Shown: piece by piece, positions 9,419-17,975 of the stretch | Layout of the letters: the number at the start of each line of letters is the position of its first letter | Position numbering within the stretch: the first letter of the stretch is position 1 | Source: Leyella stercorea | GTDB taxonomy: Bacteria > Bacteroidota > Bacteroidia > Bacteroidales > Bacteroidaceae | Assembly (NCBI RefSeq): GCF_021531355.1 | Contig: NZ_JADYTS010000027.1 | Coordinates: 1-37,622 of the forward strand | Reading direction: 5' to 3' | Length of the DNA: 37,622 nucleotides | Notes under the pieces: generated by a model | The model's input: only the letters and a program-made list of their open reading frames with translations | The model's database searches: none | Told to the model about the DNA's origin: nothing | Made by a program: the position numbers and the translations under genes

Positions 9419-12400
9419 CTAATTCTTAACGCATCTTGCAAACACCCTGTAAGACCTCATCCGGCGGTCGAATTCGTTTTCTGTAACTATCACAGTGTAC
9501 TTGTTCTGCGGATAGCGTTGTATGATGCCGTTGATTTTCATTGCCAGCGTTTCAGCCATGTTTCCGTCGATGCAGGCAAACAGATGGGCAATATTGAACA
9601 CAACGAGCCGCGACGGCGGACTTTTCTTGTCTGCTTCATCATCGAGCATCAGACTTTCTACAGCCTCGTCGAGGCTGCTCGTAAATCGTTGCTCAACGTT
9701 AGCCCAATACTTTTCGTTATGCTCATGCTCGCAAAGCCTACGCTCGTCAAACAGCCGTTCGCCCATACGTAGCATTTCTTCCGACGTGTCCACACCTACA
9801 TATTCTATCTTATTCATTTCTGCTGCAAAGCGCTGGGCGAAGGCAATGCCGTAAGTAGCCGGACCGCAACCTATGTCTATCATTACGACTTGCTTGCCAC
9901 AACTCTCAGCCATCTTCATTATGCTCTGATGCTTTTTGCGCCACACGCACTCGGCTTCCTTCAAGTATTGTGGCATGTAGTATTGGCAATACATACGTAC
10001 TTGGTCTTTGGCAGAAACTATTACAGCCTTGTCTGCCTGTCGGTTGTATGCAGTCTGAGGAGTGTCAAACTCCAGTCTGCCGTAGTTGATGATTGTCTTT
10101 TCGAAATCCTCGCCCAGTTGCAGCAGTCCGTTGCTTGCCGTTGTTTCCTTAAGCTCTTCTACCTTGAATTCGCCTTTGCAATACTCGGTAGGTGGAATGT
10201 CGAAGAAGCAGTCCTTCTCCTTCAGATACATCAACAGTTTGTAGAATGTGAAGTTCTCCATCAGAATGTCGGTATTGCCCACCATGAGCAGTTGCAGTCG
10301 GGCACGTGTCATGGCTACATTCAGTTTGCGGTCAATCACCATTCCGTCTTCCACGAACACGTTATTGGTGAGGAAGTTGAGCTGATTGTATTGCTGCACA
10401 GTGAATCCGTAGATTATGTAGTCGCGCTGACTGCCCTGGTATCTCTCCACCGTGTCGATAGTTATGTTGTGCAGTACGTCGATGCCATGCTGGTCGATGG
10501 CGCTGCGCACAGTAGCAATCTGGTTGCGGTAGGGCACGATTACTCCTACGGTCTGGTTCTCGTCAAACCATTCCTTGGTCTGTCTGTAAATCTCGACTAC
10601 CGTGGCAGCAATCATTTCCGCTTCCACCTGATTGGTCTTCACCGAAGCCGAAGTCCTTGGCTTTGGAGCCGATACAAACGCCACACGTCGCATACTCAGC
10701 AGTTGTGCTATTCCGTTGGTAGAATTCGACGGACTATATGGTAACGTCTGATGTTGCAGCGGCACCACTTCAAGGCGGTTGCCGTAGAAGGCATAGTTGG
10801 CAAACTCGGCTATAGTCTGGTGCATACGTCCCTGGCGTGTGAGCATGTAGACGTAGCGAGGGTCGTATCCCTCATCGGTCTTGAATTGCGTCAGCAACCG
10901 TTCGAATAGCGACCGTCGGCAATCTGTGAGATTGATGTCGTGCAGCAAGGGTTCGTCAACCTTTGACTCCTCTTGCGTCTGTTGCACAACGGCAGGCAAC
11001 TGCTTGTGGTCGCCTATCAGCACGAAGCGTTCTATGGCGTTTCTGCCTCCCGACTTGGCGCTGAGCAGACCAATCAGATGTGGCTCCAAAATCTGCGACG
11101 ACTCGTCGATAATAGCCAGGTCGAAGTGCTTTATCTTAAAAAGGTGGATGTTGGCGTTCAATGCTGCCGTTGTAGCACAGAACACCCTCATTCCGTCTAC
11201 CACCTCCTTCACCTCTTTGCCCGTTCGGCATAGCTCCACTCTGTGGCTGAGCAGGTGGTCGTGGAAAGCCTCGTCGCAGTTCAGCTCCGAACCGATGCGT
11301 ATGAAGTCGATGTTGCTCTCCACCAGTTTCGAGCACATCTCGTCCACCGCGCGGTTGGTGTACGACAGCAACACTATGTTCGAATGCTCGTCGGTGAGTT
11401 CCTCCTTCAGTATGTTGAGTAGTCCGAACGAAGTCTTTCCAGTTCCCGGAGGACCGATAACCAGGAATATGTCGCGCGACTGCTTGGCTCTTTCCACCAG
11501 AGTGTTAAACCTTCCGTATTCGCCACGCATGTGTGTGTGTTCGTCTACGGTAGGCGTGCGTTGGCTCAGTATCAAGTCGCGGCGCTCCTTGTTTGTCGAC
11601 AGAAAACTGTGCAGACCGCTGTACAGAGCGCGTGCCGACGATTCGAACATGTCGTGCTCTATAGCCCAACGAGTGTCTTCGGGCGCATCAAACACCTGCT
11701 TGTCGGTCTGCGAATTGCGCAGCACCACCTCAACGCCCTTTGTCGTAATCTCCTTTATCGAAGCGCGGTTCACCATTTGGGCGCAGGCGTTGGGTACGTT
11801 GCCCTCTCGGTATGGATAGACTATTACGATGTCGCCCTTGCGGAAGTTGGACGTGTCGGCAGTCTGTTCCATGTCAAACTTCAGCTTCAGACTCTCCACC
11901 ATACCGTCGGCAGAGAGTCCGAACTCCTCAATCGTCATTTCCTCATATATATTGCCTGCCGCCCGCTTGTCCTCAAGAGTGTCGAGCCAGATGGCTGCAA
12001 ATCCGCTGTCGTCCTTGGTCTTGTTGCCCACCTTGGCAAGCAGATGTTCGCGTTCCACGAATTTTAGGAATCGGAAGTAGTATGTCCGTTCCAGTTCTGT
12101 AGCCTCATGTATTGGGCGCAGTATGTTTTCCAGTTCGGGTCGTGTCCATTCATCCCACAGCCGTCCGGTCACTCCCTTGCGGTTGAGTTTGTCGGCTGTC
12201 AGATTGCGCAGTATGCTTATGCCCATATTGCCTGGTGTCAGATCTGTCCACGTGAGCAGATTGCGCATACGTATTGCGCGCAGCGTCAGTTCCGGAAGAT
12301 TGGCAATCGACACCAGTCCCTCGGCATATTTTGAATAGAGCAGCATAAAGTGGCGCAGCTGGTCGGAGTGTTTCTTGAACTCGTAGTTGAACAGCGCACG

Positions 12401-13633
12401 GTAGAGCGACAACTGTACAAGATGCTTCTCTTGTGGTACAGGTCGGTTGGGGTTGTATTCGGGAGATGTATAAGGCACAAATTCGCCCTTGCCCGACTTC
12501 TGCTCTATTATCGTCGTGCGACCGTCCTTTTGGTGAAGCAAGTCGAGACGGCCCTGAATGCCGAGTACGTCGCTGAAGAAGGTAGGCTCCAGTACCACCG
12601 CCTTCGGGTCGTACTCGTCCACCTCCTTGGGCAGGTCGTTGCCTATGAGTTTCTGTATGTTCTGTTTCTGTTGGCGTGCGTCCTGGTAGAACTTCTGCAC
12701 CGTAGCCTGGTCGTTCATGTCGTCGCACGATGTCAGGCTTATGGTGTTGGTCTTGAAGAATTCCATAACGCCCTCGCCGAACGGTACGTTACGGTTGTGT
12801 ACCGTGTCGTCCAGGAAACGTCCAGCAAGATTACCGAGATGGATGTGCACCGTGTTGGCTTGCGGTTTCAGTCGGTTCACCATGTTCACGTATGGCGACT
12901 CGGCGTATGTTTCAAAGCACGACGCAATTGTCGTGATGTCTATCAGATAGTCGGGTTCGTAAATGATGAGTTCGGGCATGCATACATCCTCTTCCATGCG
13001 GATGCGCACGAGGTTGAGCTGTGTGTCAACCGACAGAATTTGTTTCAGATAAGTCCAGTCGCCCTTCCCTCCCAGCGTCAGATAACGGTTTTGGTTTCCA
13101 TAGCAGATCTTAAGTTCCGAAGCGTTCTGTTCTTCTGTGGCGTAAATGTAGTCGTCGTCCCACGATCGTACGATGCAGCGCAGCAGGTTTATGTCGAATT
13201 TGCTCCAACGTCCCTTGCGGTCCTTCTTGGGCAGCAGCCTGTTGAGCGACTGCGGTATAGCCGTAACGCCACACACATAGCTCACCAGCAGGGCTGTCGA
13301 CTTGATGTTGTATGCCAGCGACTGCTCCAGTTCTTCGTTGCTCATGCTGTGCATAGCGTTCAGCTCCTTGCGCGTGTCGTGTATCAGCATGGCCGTTTCG
13401 GTAGGTATGTCGTGTTGCTTCGTCAGATAGTCGAGCTTGGCAAACATGCCGATAAAGTTGATGCTGTTGTGGGCAATGCCTTGGTTTACCACGCGTTTGA
13501 ATATGTCGCGCAGTATGGCGTATTTCTCGCGTATGGTGAAGTCGGCTGTGCACACGTCCTCCAATTGGTCGTAAAACGACATGGCGCAGTCGGCGGTATA
13601 TGCTATGTTTTCGTTATTGTTGTTATGTTCCAT
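9419..13633 (-). CDS. Dna2-like PD-(D/E)XK nuclease / SF1 helicase fused to a class I methyltransferase
   Basis: The 1404-residue protein combines three enzymatic parts. Residues about 345-415 carry a RecB/Dna2-type nuclease core: Asp364 in GIQGRLDLL, Glu377 and Lys379 in TIIEQKSGKG, and a following QLSLYRALF that fits the family's QxxxY motif. Residues about 700-1150 form an SF1B (Upf1/Dna2-like) helicase: Walker A GPPGTGKTS near 726, LLSYTNRAVDEM, Walker B AIIDESSQ near 841, LIGDHKQLPAVV, LTRQGRMH, TVERYQGSQRDYI and NVAMTRAR. Residues about 1240-1400 look like a Rossmann methyltransferase, with motif I VVMIDIGCGPATYG near 1250 and VGVDTSEEML. Nuclease-helicases of this type process DNA ends or branched DNA; the methyltransferase tail is unusual and its substrate unknown. 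The gene is transcribed alone from its own promoter, almost leaderless. Confidence 0.85.
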   Translation of the reverse strand: MEHNNNNENIAYTADCAMSFYDQLEDVCTADFTIREKYAILRDIFKRVVNQGIAHNSINFIGMFAKLDYLTKQHDIPTETAMLIHDTRKELNAMHSMSNEELEQSLAYNIKSTALLVSYVCGVTAIPQSLNRLLPKKDRKGRWSKFDINLLRCIVRSWDDDYIYATEEQNASELKICYGNQNRYLTLGGKGDWTYLKQILSVDTQLNLVRIRMEEDVCMPELIIYEPDYLIDITTIASCFETYAESPYVNMVNRLKPQANTVHIHLGNLAGRFLDDTVHNRNVPFGEGVMEFFKTNTISLTSCDDMNDQATVQKFYQDARQQKQNIQKLIGNDLPKEVDEYDPKAVVLEPTFFSDVLGIQGRLDLLHQKDGRTTIIEQKSGKGEFVPYTSPEYNPNRPVPQEKHLVQLSLYRALFNYEFKKHSDQLRHFMLLYSKYAEGLVSIANLPELTLRAIRMRNLLTWTDLTPGNMGISILRNLTADKLNRKGVTGRLWDEWTRPELENILRPIHEATELERTYYFRFLKFVEREHLLAKVGNKTKDDSGFAAIWLDTLEDKRAAGNIYEEMTIEEFGLSADGMVESLKLKFDMEQTADTSNFRKGDIVIVYPYREGNVPNACAQMVNRASIKEITTKGVEVVLRNSQTDKQVFDAPEDTRWAIEHDMFESSARALYSGLHSFLSTNKERRDLILSQRTPTVDEHTHMRGEYGRFNTLVERAKQSRDIFLVIGPPGTGKTSFGLLNILKEELTDEHSNIVLLSYTNRAVDEMCSKLVESNIDFIRIGSELNCDEAFHDHLLSHRVELCRTGKEVKEVVDGMRVFCATTAALNANIHLFKIKHFDLAIIDESSQILEPHLIGLLSAKSGGRNAIERFVLIGDHKQLPAVVQQTQEESKVDEPLLHDINLTDCRRSLFERLLTQFKTDEGYDPRYVYMLTRQGRMHQTIAEFANYAFYGNRLEVVPLQHQTLPYSPSNSTNGIAQLLSMRRVAFVSAPKPRTSASVKTNQVEAEMIAATVVEIYRQTKEWFDENQTVGVIVPYRNQIATVRSAIDQHGIDVLHNITIDTVERYQGSQRDYIIYGFTVQQYNQLNFLTNNVFVEDGMVIDRKLNVAMTRARLQLLMVGNTDILMENFTFYKLLMYLKEKDCFFDIPPTEYCKGEFKVEELKETTASNGLLQLGEDFEKTIINYGRLEFDTPQTAYNRQADKAVIVSAKDQVRMYCQYYMPQYLKEAECVWRKKHQSIMKMAESCGKQVVMIDIGCGPATYGIAFAQRFAAEMNKIEYVGVDTSEEMLRMGERLFDERRLCEHEHNEKYWANVEQRFTSSLDEAVESLMLDDEADKKSPPSRLVVFNIAHLFACIDGNMAETLAMKINGIIQRYPQNKYTVIVTENEFDRRMRSYRVFARCVKN

Positions 13634-13641
13634 TCCGTTTG

Positions 13642-13672
13642 CAAAGGTAGTGCAAACCTAAGACAAGTCAAA
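13642..13672 (-). promoter_or_regulatory. Promoter of the nuclease-helicase gene
   Basis: On the minus strand TTTG (13672-13669), 19 nt, then TACCTTTG (13649-13642) gives a full consensus match. Transcription would begin only a few bases before ATG 13633, so the mRNA would be nearly leaderless. Confidence 0.65.
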
Positions 13673-13746
13673 ATCCATAAGTCTGTTTTTCCAAATCTTA
13701 TAATCTTTCTCCTTAAATCTGTAACACCTTATATAATAAAAAGCAG

Positions 13747-13754
13747 TAACTTTG
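13747..13754 (+). promoter_or_regulatory. -7 box of the copper ATPase gene
   Basis: TAACTTTG matches TAnnTTTG and ends 5 bases before ATG 13760, again implying a nearly leaderless mRNA. No clear -33 element is seen. Its position rejects the much longer open frame that extends upstream to 12350. Confidence 0.5.
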
Positions 13755-13759
13755 CACCT

Positions 13760-15661
13760 ATGGAAAAGAAGATATTACCCGTAATGGGAATGGCATGTGC
13801 CGGATGCAGCGCCAATGTAGAGCGCAAGCTTAAGGCTATGGACGGAATAAAGAGTGTGTCGGTGTCGCTGCCGGGACGCACGGCAATGGTAGAATACGAC
13901 GAGCGTGTGGTAACGCCCGCAGATATGAAACGCGTCATTGACGGTGCCGGCTATCTGCTTATTATCGACGATGATACACGTGTAGACGCGCTGGAACGCA
14001 ATGCCTACCGACATCTGAAGCGACGTATGATACTGTCGTGGCTGTTGGCGCTGCTCACCATGTCGGTGTCGATGGGGTGGGTGAGTGTAGGCTCGAACGA
14101 TGCTGCCAACCAGGTGCTTCTCATCATTGCCTTATTAAATATGGTGTATTGCGGACGCCAGTTCTACGCCAATGCTTGGCGTCAGTTCGTATATCGTTCG
14201 GCCAATATGGACACGCTTGTGGCGCTGTCTACCCTCATCTCGTTCGGCTTCAGCGTATTTAATACTTTTTGGGGCGAACAGTTTTGGGGCTCGCGTGGCA
14301 TAACGTGGCACACCTATTATGATGCGTCGGTGATGATTGTCACCTTCGTGCTCACAGGCCGCTGTCTTGAACAACGTGCCAAGCGGTCAACAGCTTCTGC
14401 CATACGTTTGCTCATGGGACTCGTGCCCAAGCTGGCACACGTGGTTGTAGATGACGAAGTACACGATGTGCCGCTTTCTACTGTTGCCACACGCGACATT
14501 GTCGAGGTGCGACCGGGAGAGAAGATACCCGTCGACGGAACAGTAAGCACAGGTGAGGGTTATGTCGACGAATCGATGATAACGGGCGAACCGGTGCCCG
14601 TGCTAAAGCAGTCGGGCTGTCGTCTTTTGGCTGGCACGATAGTAAGCGAAGGCACTCTGCGTTTCCGTGCCGAGCAGGTAGGCCAGCAGACGGTGCTTGC
14701 AGGAATAATACGTATGGTACAGGAGGCGCAAGGCTCGAAGGCTCCCGTGCAGCGTTTTGTCGACCGTGCAGCCCTTGTCTTTGTGCCTTGTGTGCTTGGC
14801 GTTTCGATGCTTACCTTCGTGCTGTGGCTTGCCATAGGCGGAGCGGCAGTACTGCCCCAAGCCGTTCTGTCTGCCGTGTCGGTATTGGTCATAGCCTGTC
14901 CGTGTGCCATGGGACTCGCTACGCCTACTGCCTTGATGGTTGGCATAGGCAAGGCGGCTCAAAAGGGCATTTTGGTTAAGGATGCTACAGCCGTTGAGCA
15001 GCTCTGTCGTGTCGATGCACTCGTCATAGACAAGACCGGAACGCTTACAATTCCCAATAGCAATGTCGATTTCCGTTCGGCAGCCGACATTCCTCTTGAG
15101 AATCGCGAGCAGCTGAAGCCCCATGCTGCCGAGGCAATAGCCATGCTTAAGGCACGTGGCATAGAGGTATGGATGATGAGTGGCGACAAGGAGGAGGCTG
15201 CCGCTTATTGGGCTAAGAAGGCTGGAATAGCCCATTGGCAGAGCCAGTGTCTGCCGCAGGATAAGGAGAACATTGTGCGTCGTCTGCAAGACGAAGGTCG
15301 TCGTGTGGCAATGGTTGGCGACGGCATCAACGACTCGCAGGCTCTTGCCCTTGCCGATGTCAGCATTGCTATGGGCCGTGGCACCGATGTGGCAATGGAC
15401 GTTGCGCAAGTGACGCTTATGGGCGACGACCTGCGTCGCATAGCCGATGCCTGTCAGTTGTCGCACCATACGGTAGGCATGATACGACAGAATCTGTTTT
15501 GGGCGTTCGTCTACAACATTGTCTGCATCCCCTTGGCTGCCGGATTGCCGCATGTCTTCGGCGTTGATTTCCAGATAACGCCAATGTGGGCAAGTGCACT
15601 TATGGCAATGTCGAGCGTAAGTGTTGTGATGAATAGTCTAAGGTTGAAGTACAAGAAATAG
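13760..15661 (+). CDS. copA: Heavy-metal (copper-type) P-type ATPase lacking most of the nucleotide-binding domain
   Basis: P1B-type ATPases pump Cu+ or related metals out through the inner membrane. This 633-residue protein has one N-terminal metal-binding domain (CAGC at residues 13-16 in GMACAGCSANVE) and membrane helices. The actuator domain has MITGEPVPV. The transport motif is Cys380-Pro-Cys382 (IACPCAMGLATPTAL), which marks copper or silver specificity. The phosphorylation site is Asp424 (DKTGTLT) and the hinge is GDGIND at 520-525. Only about 97 residues separate the phosphorylation Asp from the hinge Asp, against roughly 195 in E. coli CopA. The SEHPLA and GxG motifs of the ATP-binding N-domain are missing; the sequence jumps from LTIPNSNV to LKPHAAEAI within about 25 residues. 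The reading frame is intact, so this is an in-frame deletion or an unusual subfamily. ATG 13760 is preferred because the -7 box lies just before it. Confidence 0.85.
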   Translation: MEKKILPVMGMACAGCSANVERKLKAMDGIKSVSVSLPGRTAMVEYDERVVTPADMKRVIDGAGYLLIIDDDTRVDALERNAYRHLKRRMILSWLLALLTMSVSMGWVSVGSNDAANQVLLIIALLNMVYCGRQFYANAWRQFVYRSANMDTLVALSTLISFGFSVFNTFWGEQFWGSRGITWHTYYDASVMIVTFVLTGRCLEQRAKRSTASAIRLLMGLVPKLAHVVVDDEVHDVPLSTVATRDIVEVRPGEKIPVDGTVSTGEGYVDESMITGEPVPVLKQSGCRLLAGTIVSEGTLRFRAEQVGQQTVLAGIIRMVQEAQGSKAPVQRFVDRAALVFVPCVLGVSMLTFVLWLAIGGAAVLPQAVLSAVSVLVIACPCAMGLATPTALMVGIGKAAQKGILVKDATAVEQLCRVDALVIDKTGTLTIPNSNVDFRSAADIPLENREQLKPHAAEAIAMLKARGIEVWMMSGDKEEAAAYWAKKAGIAHWQSQCLPQDKENIVRRLQDEGRRVAMVGDGINDSQALALADVSIAMGRGTDVAMDVAQVTLMGDDLRRIADACQLSHHTVGMIRQNLFWAFVYNIVCIPLAAGLPHVFGVDFQITPMWASALMAMSSVSVVMNSLRLKYKK

Positions 15662-15688
15662 AATGAATGAGACAGTAGTAACCGTTGT

Positions 15689-16522
15689 TTATCTGCTTGG
15701 TATCCAACGGTTCTCAACCGACACTTCAATGCTCATATTGTTGTTGAAGTTGTAGCGAACGGTTGCACCGATGCGGTCGCCGAAGTTGCAGATGTCGTAA
15801 GGCGAATATGAAGGCATTCCGTAGAAGTTGCGGCTGAAGCCTCCTAATGTTCCGTAGCCTGCGGGACCGTATCCGTAGTAGCCGCCGTAGGGACTGAAAC
15901 GCAGACGGTTGGAAATGTTGTTGGTTATTGTTTTCTGTCCGTAGACGTAAGCCTCCCAATGCTCGTTGAATCGATAGCCCATTACGGCCTGCACTCCTGC
16001 GTCACGCCAGTTGTCGCCAGCAAAGTTGACATTGTTGAGATAACCGCCCACGGCTATCGACAACTTGTCGTTGACAGGCATGGCGTACATCAATGCTATG
16101 TCCTGCTGAAATCCGGCACCGTGATGGGCACCTTTGCCAAACTGTGCAAACACTGAGGCTCCGAGCTGCACGTTGAGTCCACGATGAAGAGCCCAACTAT
16201 TCCATCCGCTGAAGTACATAGGATAGCGTGCTATGGCTTCGGGCTGACCGTAGCGGTTGATGCGCGGCAGGTGTAGCGAGTCTTGATGAATATCGTTGGT
16301 GATAGGGGCTGACTGTTCGGCTGCCTCAGCTTCACGCCATTGGCGCGAGTGTCCGCCATAGCGTGTGGGCATGATGCGCTGCAAGGCAGAGTCGTCAAAC
16401 TTGGCGGATGGGGTAGTGCTGCCCGTGTTGACTTCCTGAGCTACAGATGTTGATGCCATAGCCAAGAAGAGCGCCACGATGGCAAGCACTCTGTTGATTT
16501 TTATGGTGCGTGATATTGTCAT
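15689..16522 (-). CDS. Exported, probably outer-membrane beta-barrel protein of unknown function
   Basis: This 277-residue protein has a clear signal peptide (hydrophobic residues about 12-28, cleavage near SVAQ). A variable linker follows, then alternating amphipathic, aromatic-rich strands (LNVQLGASVFAQFGKG, KLSIAVGGYLNN, HWEAYVYGQK, IGATVRYNFNNNMSIEVS). A Gly/Tyr-rich loop (SPYGGYYGYGPAGYG) lies around residue 215. The pattern fits a small outer-membrane barrel, as is common in Bacteroidetes. The exact family is not recognised. It converges with the copper ATPase gene (27 nt between stops) and has its own promoter. Confidence 0.65.
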   Translation of the reverse strand: MTISRTIKINRVLAIVALFLAMASTSVAQEVNTGSTTPSAKFDDSALQRIMPTRYGGHSRQWREAEAAEQSAPITNDIHQDSLHLPRINRYGQPEAIARYPMYFSGWNSWALHRGLNVQLGASVFAQFGKGAHHGAGFQQDIALMYAMPVNDKLSIAVGGYLNNVNFAGDNWRDAGVQAVMGYRFNEHWEAYVYGQKTITNNISNRLRFSPYGGYYGYGPAGYGTLGGFSRNFYGMPSYSPYDICNFGDRIGATVRYNFNNNMSIEVSVENRWIPSR

Positions 16523-16553
16523 TGCTAAGTGTTGCTTTATTCTTTGTTTGCCA

Positions 16554-16561
16554 CAAATTTA
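16554..16561 (-). promoter_or_regulatory. -7 box of the outer-membrane protein gene
   Basis: TAAATTTG on the minus strand matches TAnnTTTG and lies 32 nt before ATG 16522. No good -33 element is visible. Confidence 0.4.
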
Positions 16562-16623
16562 CGTATAAAGCGTGTAAAATATTGGTGTTTTCATACACTT
16601 TAACGATATTTTCCTTAATATTA

Positions 16624-16655
16624 TTGAGAGTTATCCGTGATAAGTGCTACCTTTG
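16624..16655 (+). promoter_or_regulatory. Promoter of the TPR gene
   Basis: TTG (16624-16626), 21 nt, TACCTTTG (16648-16655); the start codon follows 45 nt later. Confidence 0.5.
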
Positions 16656-16699
16656 AAGGCACATAACGTAAACCTAATTATAACATACGCTAAACAACA

Positions 16700-17572
16700 A
16701 TGAATATATTCAAAGCTTTATTCGGCAGCAAGAGTAAGCCGACAGAAGAGGTAAAGAAGGACGTGACACGTGATTTCAACGTGCTGAAGTATGACGGTGT
16801 GCGAGCTTTGCGCGAACGCCAGTTCGACTATGCCATCCAGTGTCTGTTGAAGGCCATTGATATGAATGGTGCTGATTTGGAGTGTCGCGACTATCTGTCG
16901 CAGGCTTTTATTGCCACCGACAATCTGTCGCAGGCTTACGAACAGTTGCAGAAGATGGCTGAAGAGTGTCCTGATAATATAGCAGTTTTGTTGCGCATGG
17001 CTGATGTGGCGTATATGATGGAGAACTATACGGCTATGGCTGATGTGTGCGAGAAGGCTTTGATGCTCGATGGCAACAACGTACAGGTGTATTTCTTCTA
17101 TGCCAGAGCGTGCTGCGGACATGGCGACTTGACCAATGCCGTGGTTATGCTGAGCAAAGCGTTGCTGCTGAACGCTGACTTTGATGCTGCACGATTGCTG
17201 CGTGGTGAATTGCTTCTGGAGAGTGGCGATGTGGAAGAAGCTGCCGAGGATGCCGATGCCTTGTGTGCTCGCATTGAGGGCAATGAGGATGTGCTGATGC
17301 TCAAGGCGCGTGTGGAGAAGGCCATGGGACATATGGATGAGGCTGAAAAGGCGTATGGCAAGGTGATTGACGCCAATCCGTTCTCTATCGATGCTTACAG
17401 AGAACGTAGCGAGGTGCGCAAGGCGTTGGGCGACGATGAAGGTGCCAATGCCGACGAGGCTGCTGCCAATGAGATGCAGCAGGAGCCCCCGCAGCCTAAC
17501 GAAGGCATTGAGCAGAATATAAAGAAGAAAATGCAGCAAATGGACCCGTATAAGGTTTTTAATAACGAGTAA
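16700..17572 (+). CDS. Tetratricopeptide repeat protein
   Basis: The 290-residue protein is almost entirely helical, with about six TPR-like units between residues 30 and 245. Clear examples are YDYAIQ-type and AEKAYGKVIDANPFSIDAY repeats, with the usual A/G at position 8 and P near the end. No signal peptide or membrane helix is visible, so it is probably a cytoplasmic scaffold. The C-terminal tail (MQQEPPQPNE, then KKKMQQMDPYKV) is polar. It is monocistronic, with a promoter before it and a GC-rich repeat after it. TPR proteins bind partner proteins; no partner is indicated. Confidence 0.8.
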   Translation: MNIFKALFGSKSKPTEEVKKDVTRDFNVLKYDGVRALRERQFDYAIQCLLKAIDMNGADLECRDYLSQAFIATDNLSQAYEQLQKMAEECPDNIAVLLRMADVAYMMENYTAMADVCEKALMLDGNNVQVYFFYARACCGHGDLTNAVVMLSKALLLNADFDAARLLRGELLLESGDVEEAAEDADALCARIEGNEDVLMLKARVEKAMGHMDEAEKAYGKVIDANPFSIDAYRERSEVRKALGDDEGANADEAAANEMQQEPPQPNEGIEQNIKKKMQQMDPYKVFNNE

Positions 17573-17587
17573 AGCAAAAGCCCCAGA

Positions 17588-17632
17588 AAGCCCCACCCCC
17601 GGTCCCTCCCCCGTAGGGAGGGGAGCGGTATG
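17588..17632 (+). repeat. GC-rich interspersed hairpin repeat, copy 2
   Basis: AAGCCCCACCCCCGG, then CCCTCCC-CCGTA-GGGAGGG and GAGCGGTATG, 15 nt after the TPR gene. Same family as the copy at 6866, with a few substitutions. Confidence 0.85.
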
Positions 17633-17749
17633 CTTGGCTGCTTGTCTCTTGTCAACTATATAATAATAAGGTGTAATCTTATATAATGTTCCACTTTTTG
17701 TGGATTTGTAAGGAAAAGAGCATTTTTATTGACATTTTATCGCTAAAAA

Positions 17750-17781
17750 TTTGTACGAAACAAATATTTGTTTTACATTTG
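17750..17781 (+). promoter_or_regulatory. Promoter of the Phe/Tyr operon
   Basis: TTTG (17750-17753), 20 nt, TACATTTG (17774-17781) is a full consensus Bacteroidetes promoter. Transcription would start near 17787, about 20 nt before the leader peptide and 190 nt before pheA. Confidence 0.75.
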
Positions 17782-17806
17782 CACAAAACAAAAATAGAAC
17801 CAAGTT

Positions 17807-17890
17807 ATGAATAACGTATTTGCATACATTTATCGATTTTACTTTTACTTTACAAGAAATTGTGAAGCGGTAAGTCGTGTGCAAATTTAG
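17807..17890 (+). CDS. pheL: Phe/Tyr-rich leader peptide of the pheA attenuator (27 residues)
   Basis: A 27-codon frame starts 20-odd nt after the predicted transcription start. Residues 5-15 read FAYIYRFYFYF: four Phe and four Tyr in eleven residues. This is the signature of a leader peptide whose translation senses charged tRNA-Phe and tRNA-Tyr. The 3' part of its coding sequence (17861-17870) is also the antiterminator strand, complementary to the 5' arm of the following terminator. The operon downstream makes exactly these two amino acids. The symbol follows the enterobacterial naming by function; no sequence homology is implied. Confidence 0.85.
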   Translation: MNNVFAYIYRFYFYFTRNCEAVSRVQI

Positions 17891-17964
17891 ACTTAGGTTA
17901 GAGTGTATAAATAATAAACAATATACGAACCCCGCTTCACATAAACGTGAAAGCGGGGTTTTTT
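17861..17964 (+). promoter_or_regulatory. Transcription attenuator: antiterminator versus terminator
   Basis: Terminator: AACCCCGCTTCAC (17928-17940) pairs with GTGAAAGCGGGGTT (17947-17960, one bulged A) around a 6-nt loop, followed by a T run to 17964. Antiterminator: TGTGAAGCGG (17861-17870, inside the leader reading frame) is perfectly complementary to CCGCTTCACA (17932-17941), 10 bp, and would destroy the terminator. A ribosome stalled at the Phe/Tyr codons (17819-17851) would leave the antiterminator strand free, so transcription would continue into pheA. Rapid translation would cover it and permit termination. This is the classical ribosome-mediated mechanism, inferred from sequence. 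Confidence 0.85.
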
Positions 17965-17975
17965 AATTTAATACA

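Noticed and set aside
12350..13759. A very long plus-strand open frame (from 12350) continuous with the copper ATPase.
   Set aside because: It overlaps the well-supported helicase gene on the other strand, lacks recognisable domains, and the ATPase has its own -7 box and a typical N-terminus at 13760.
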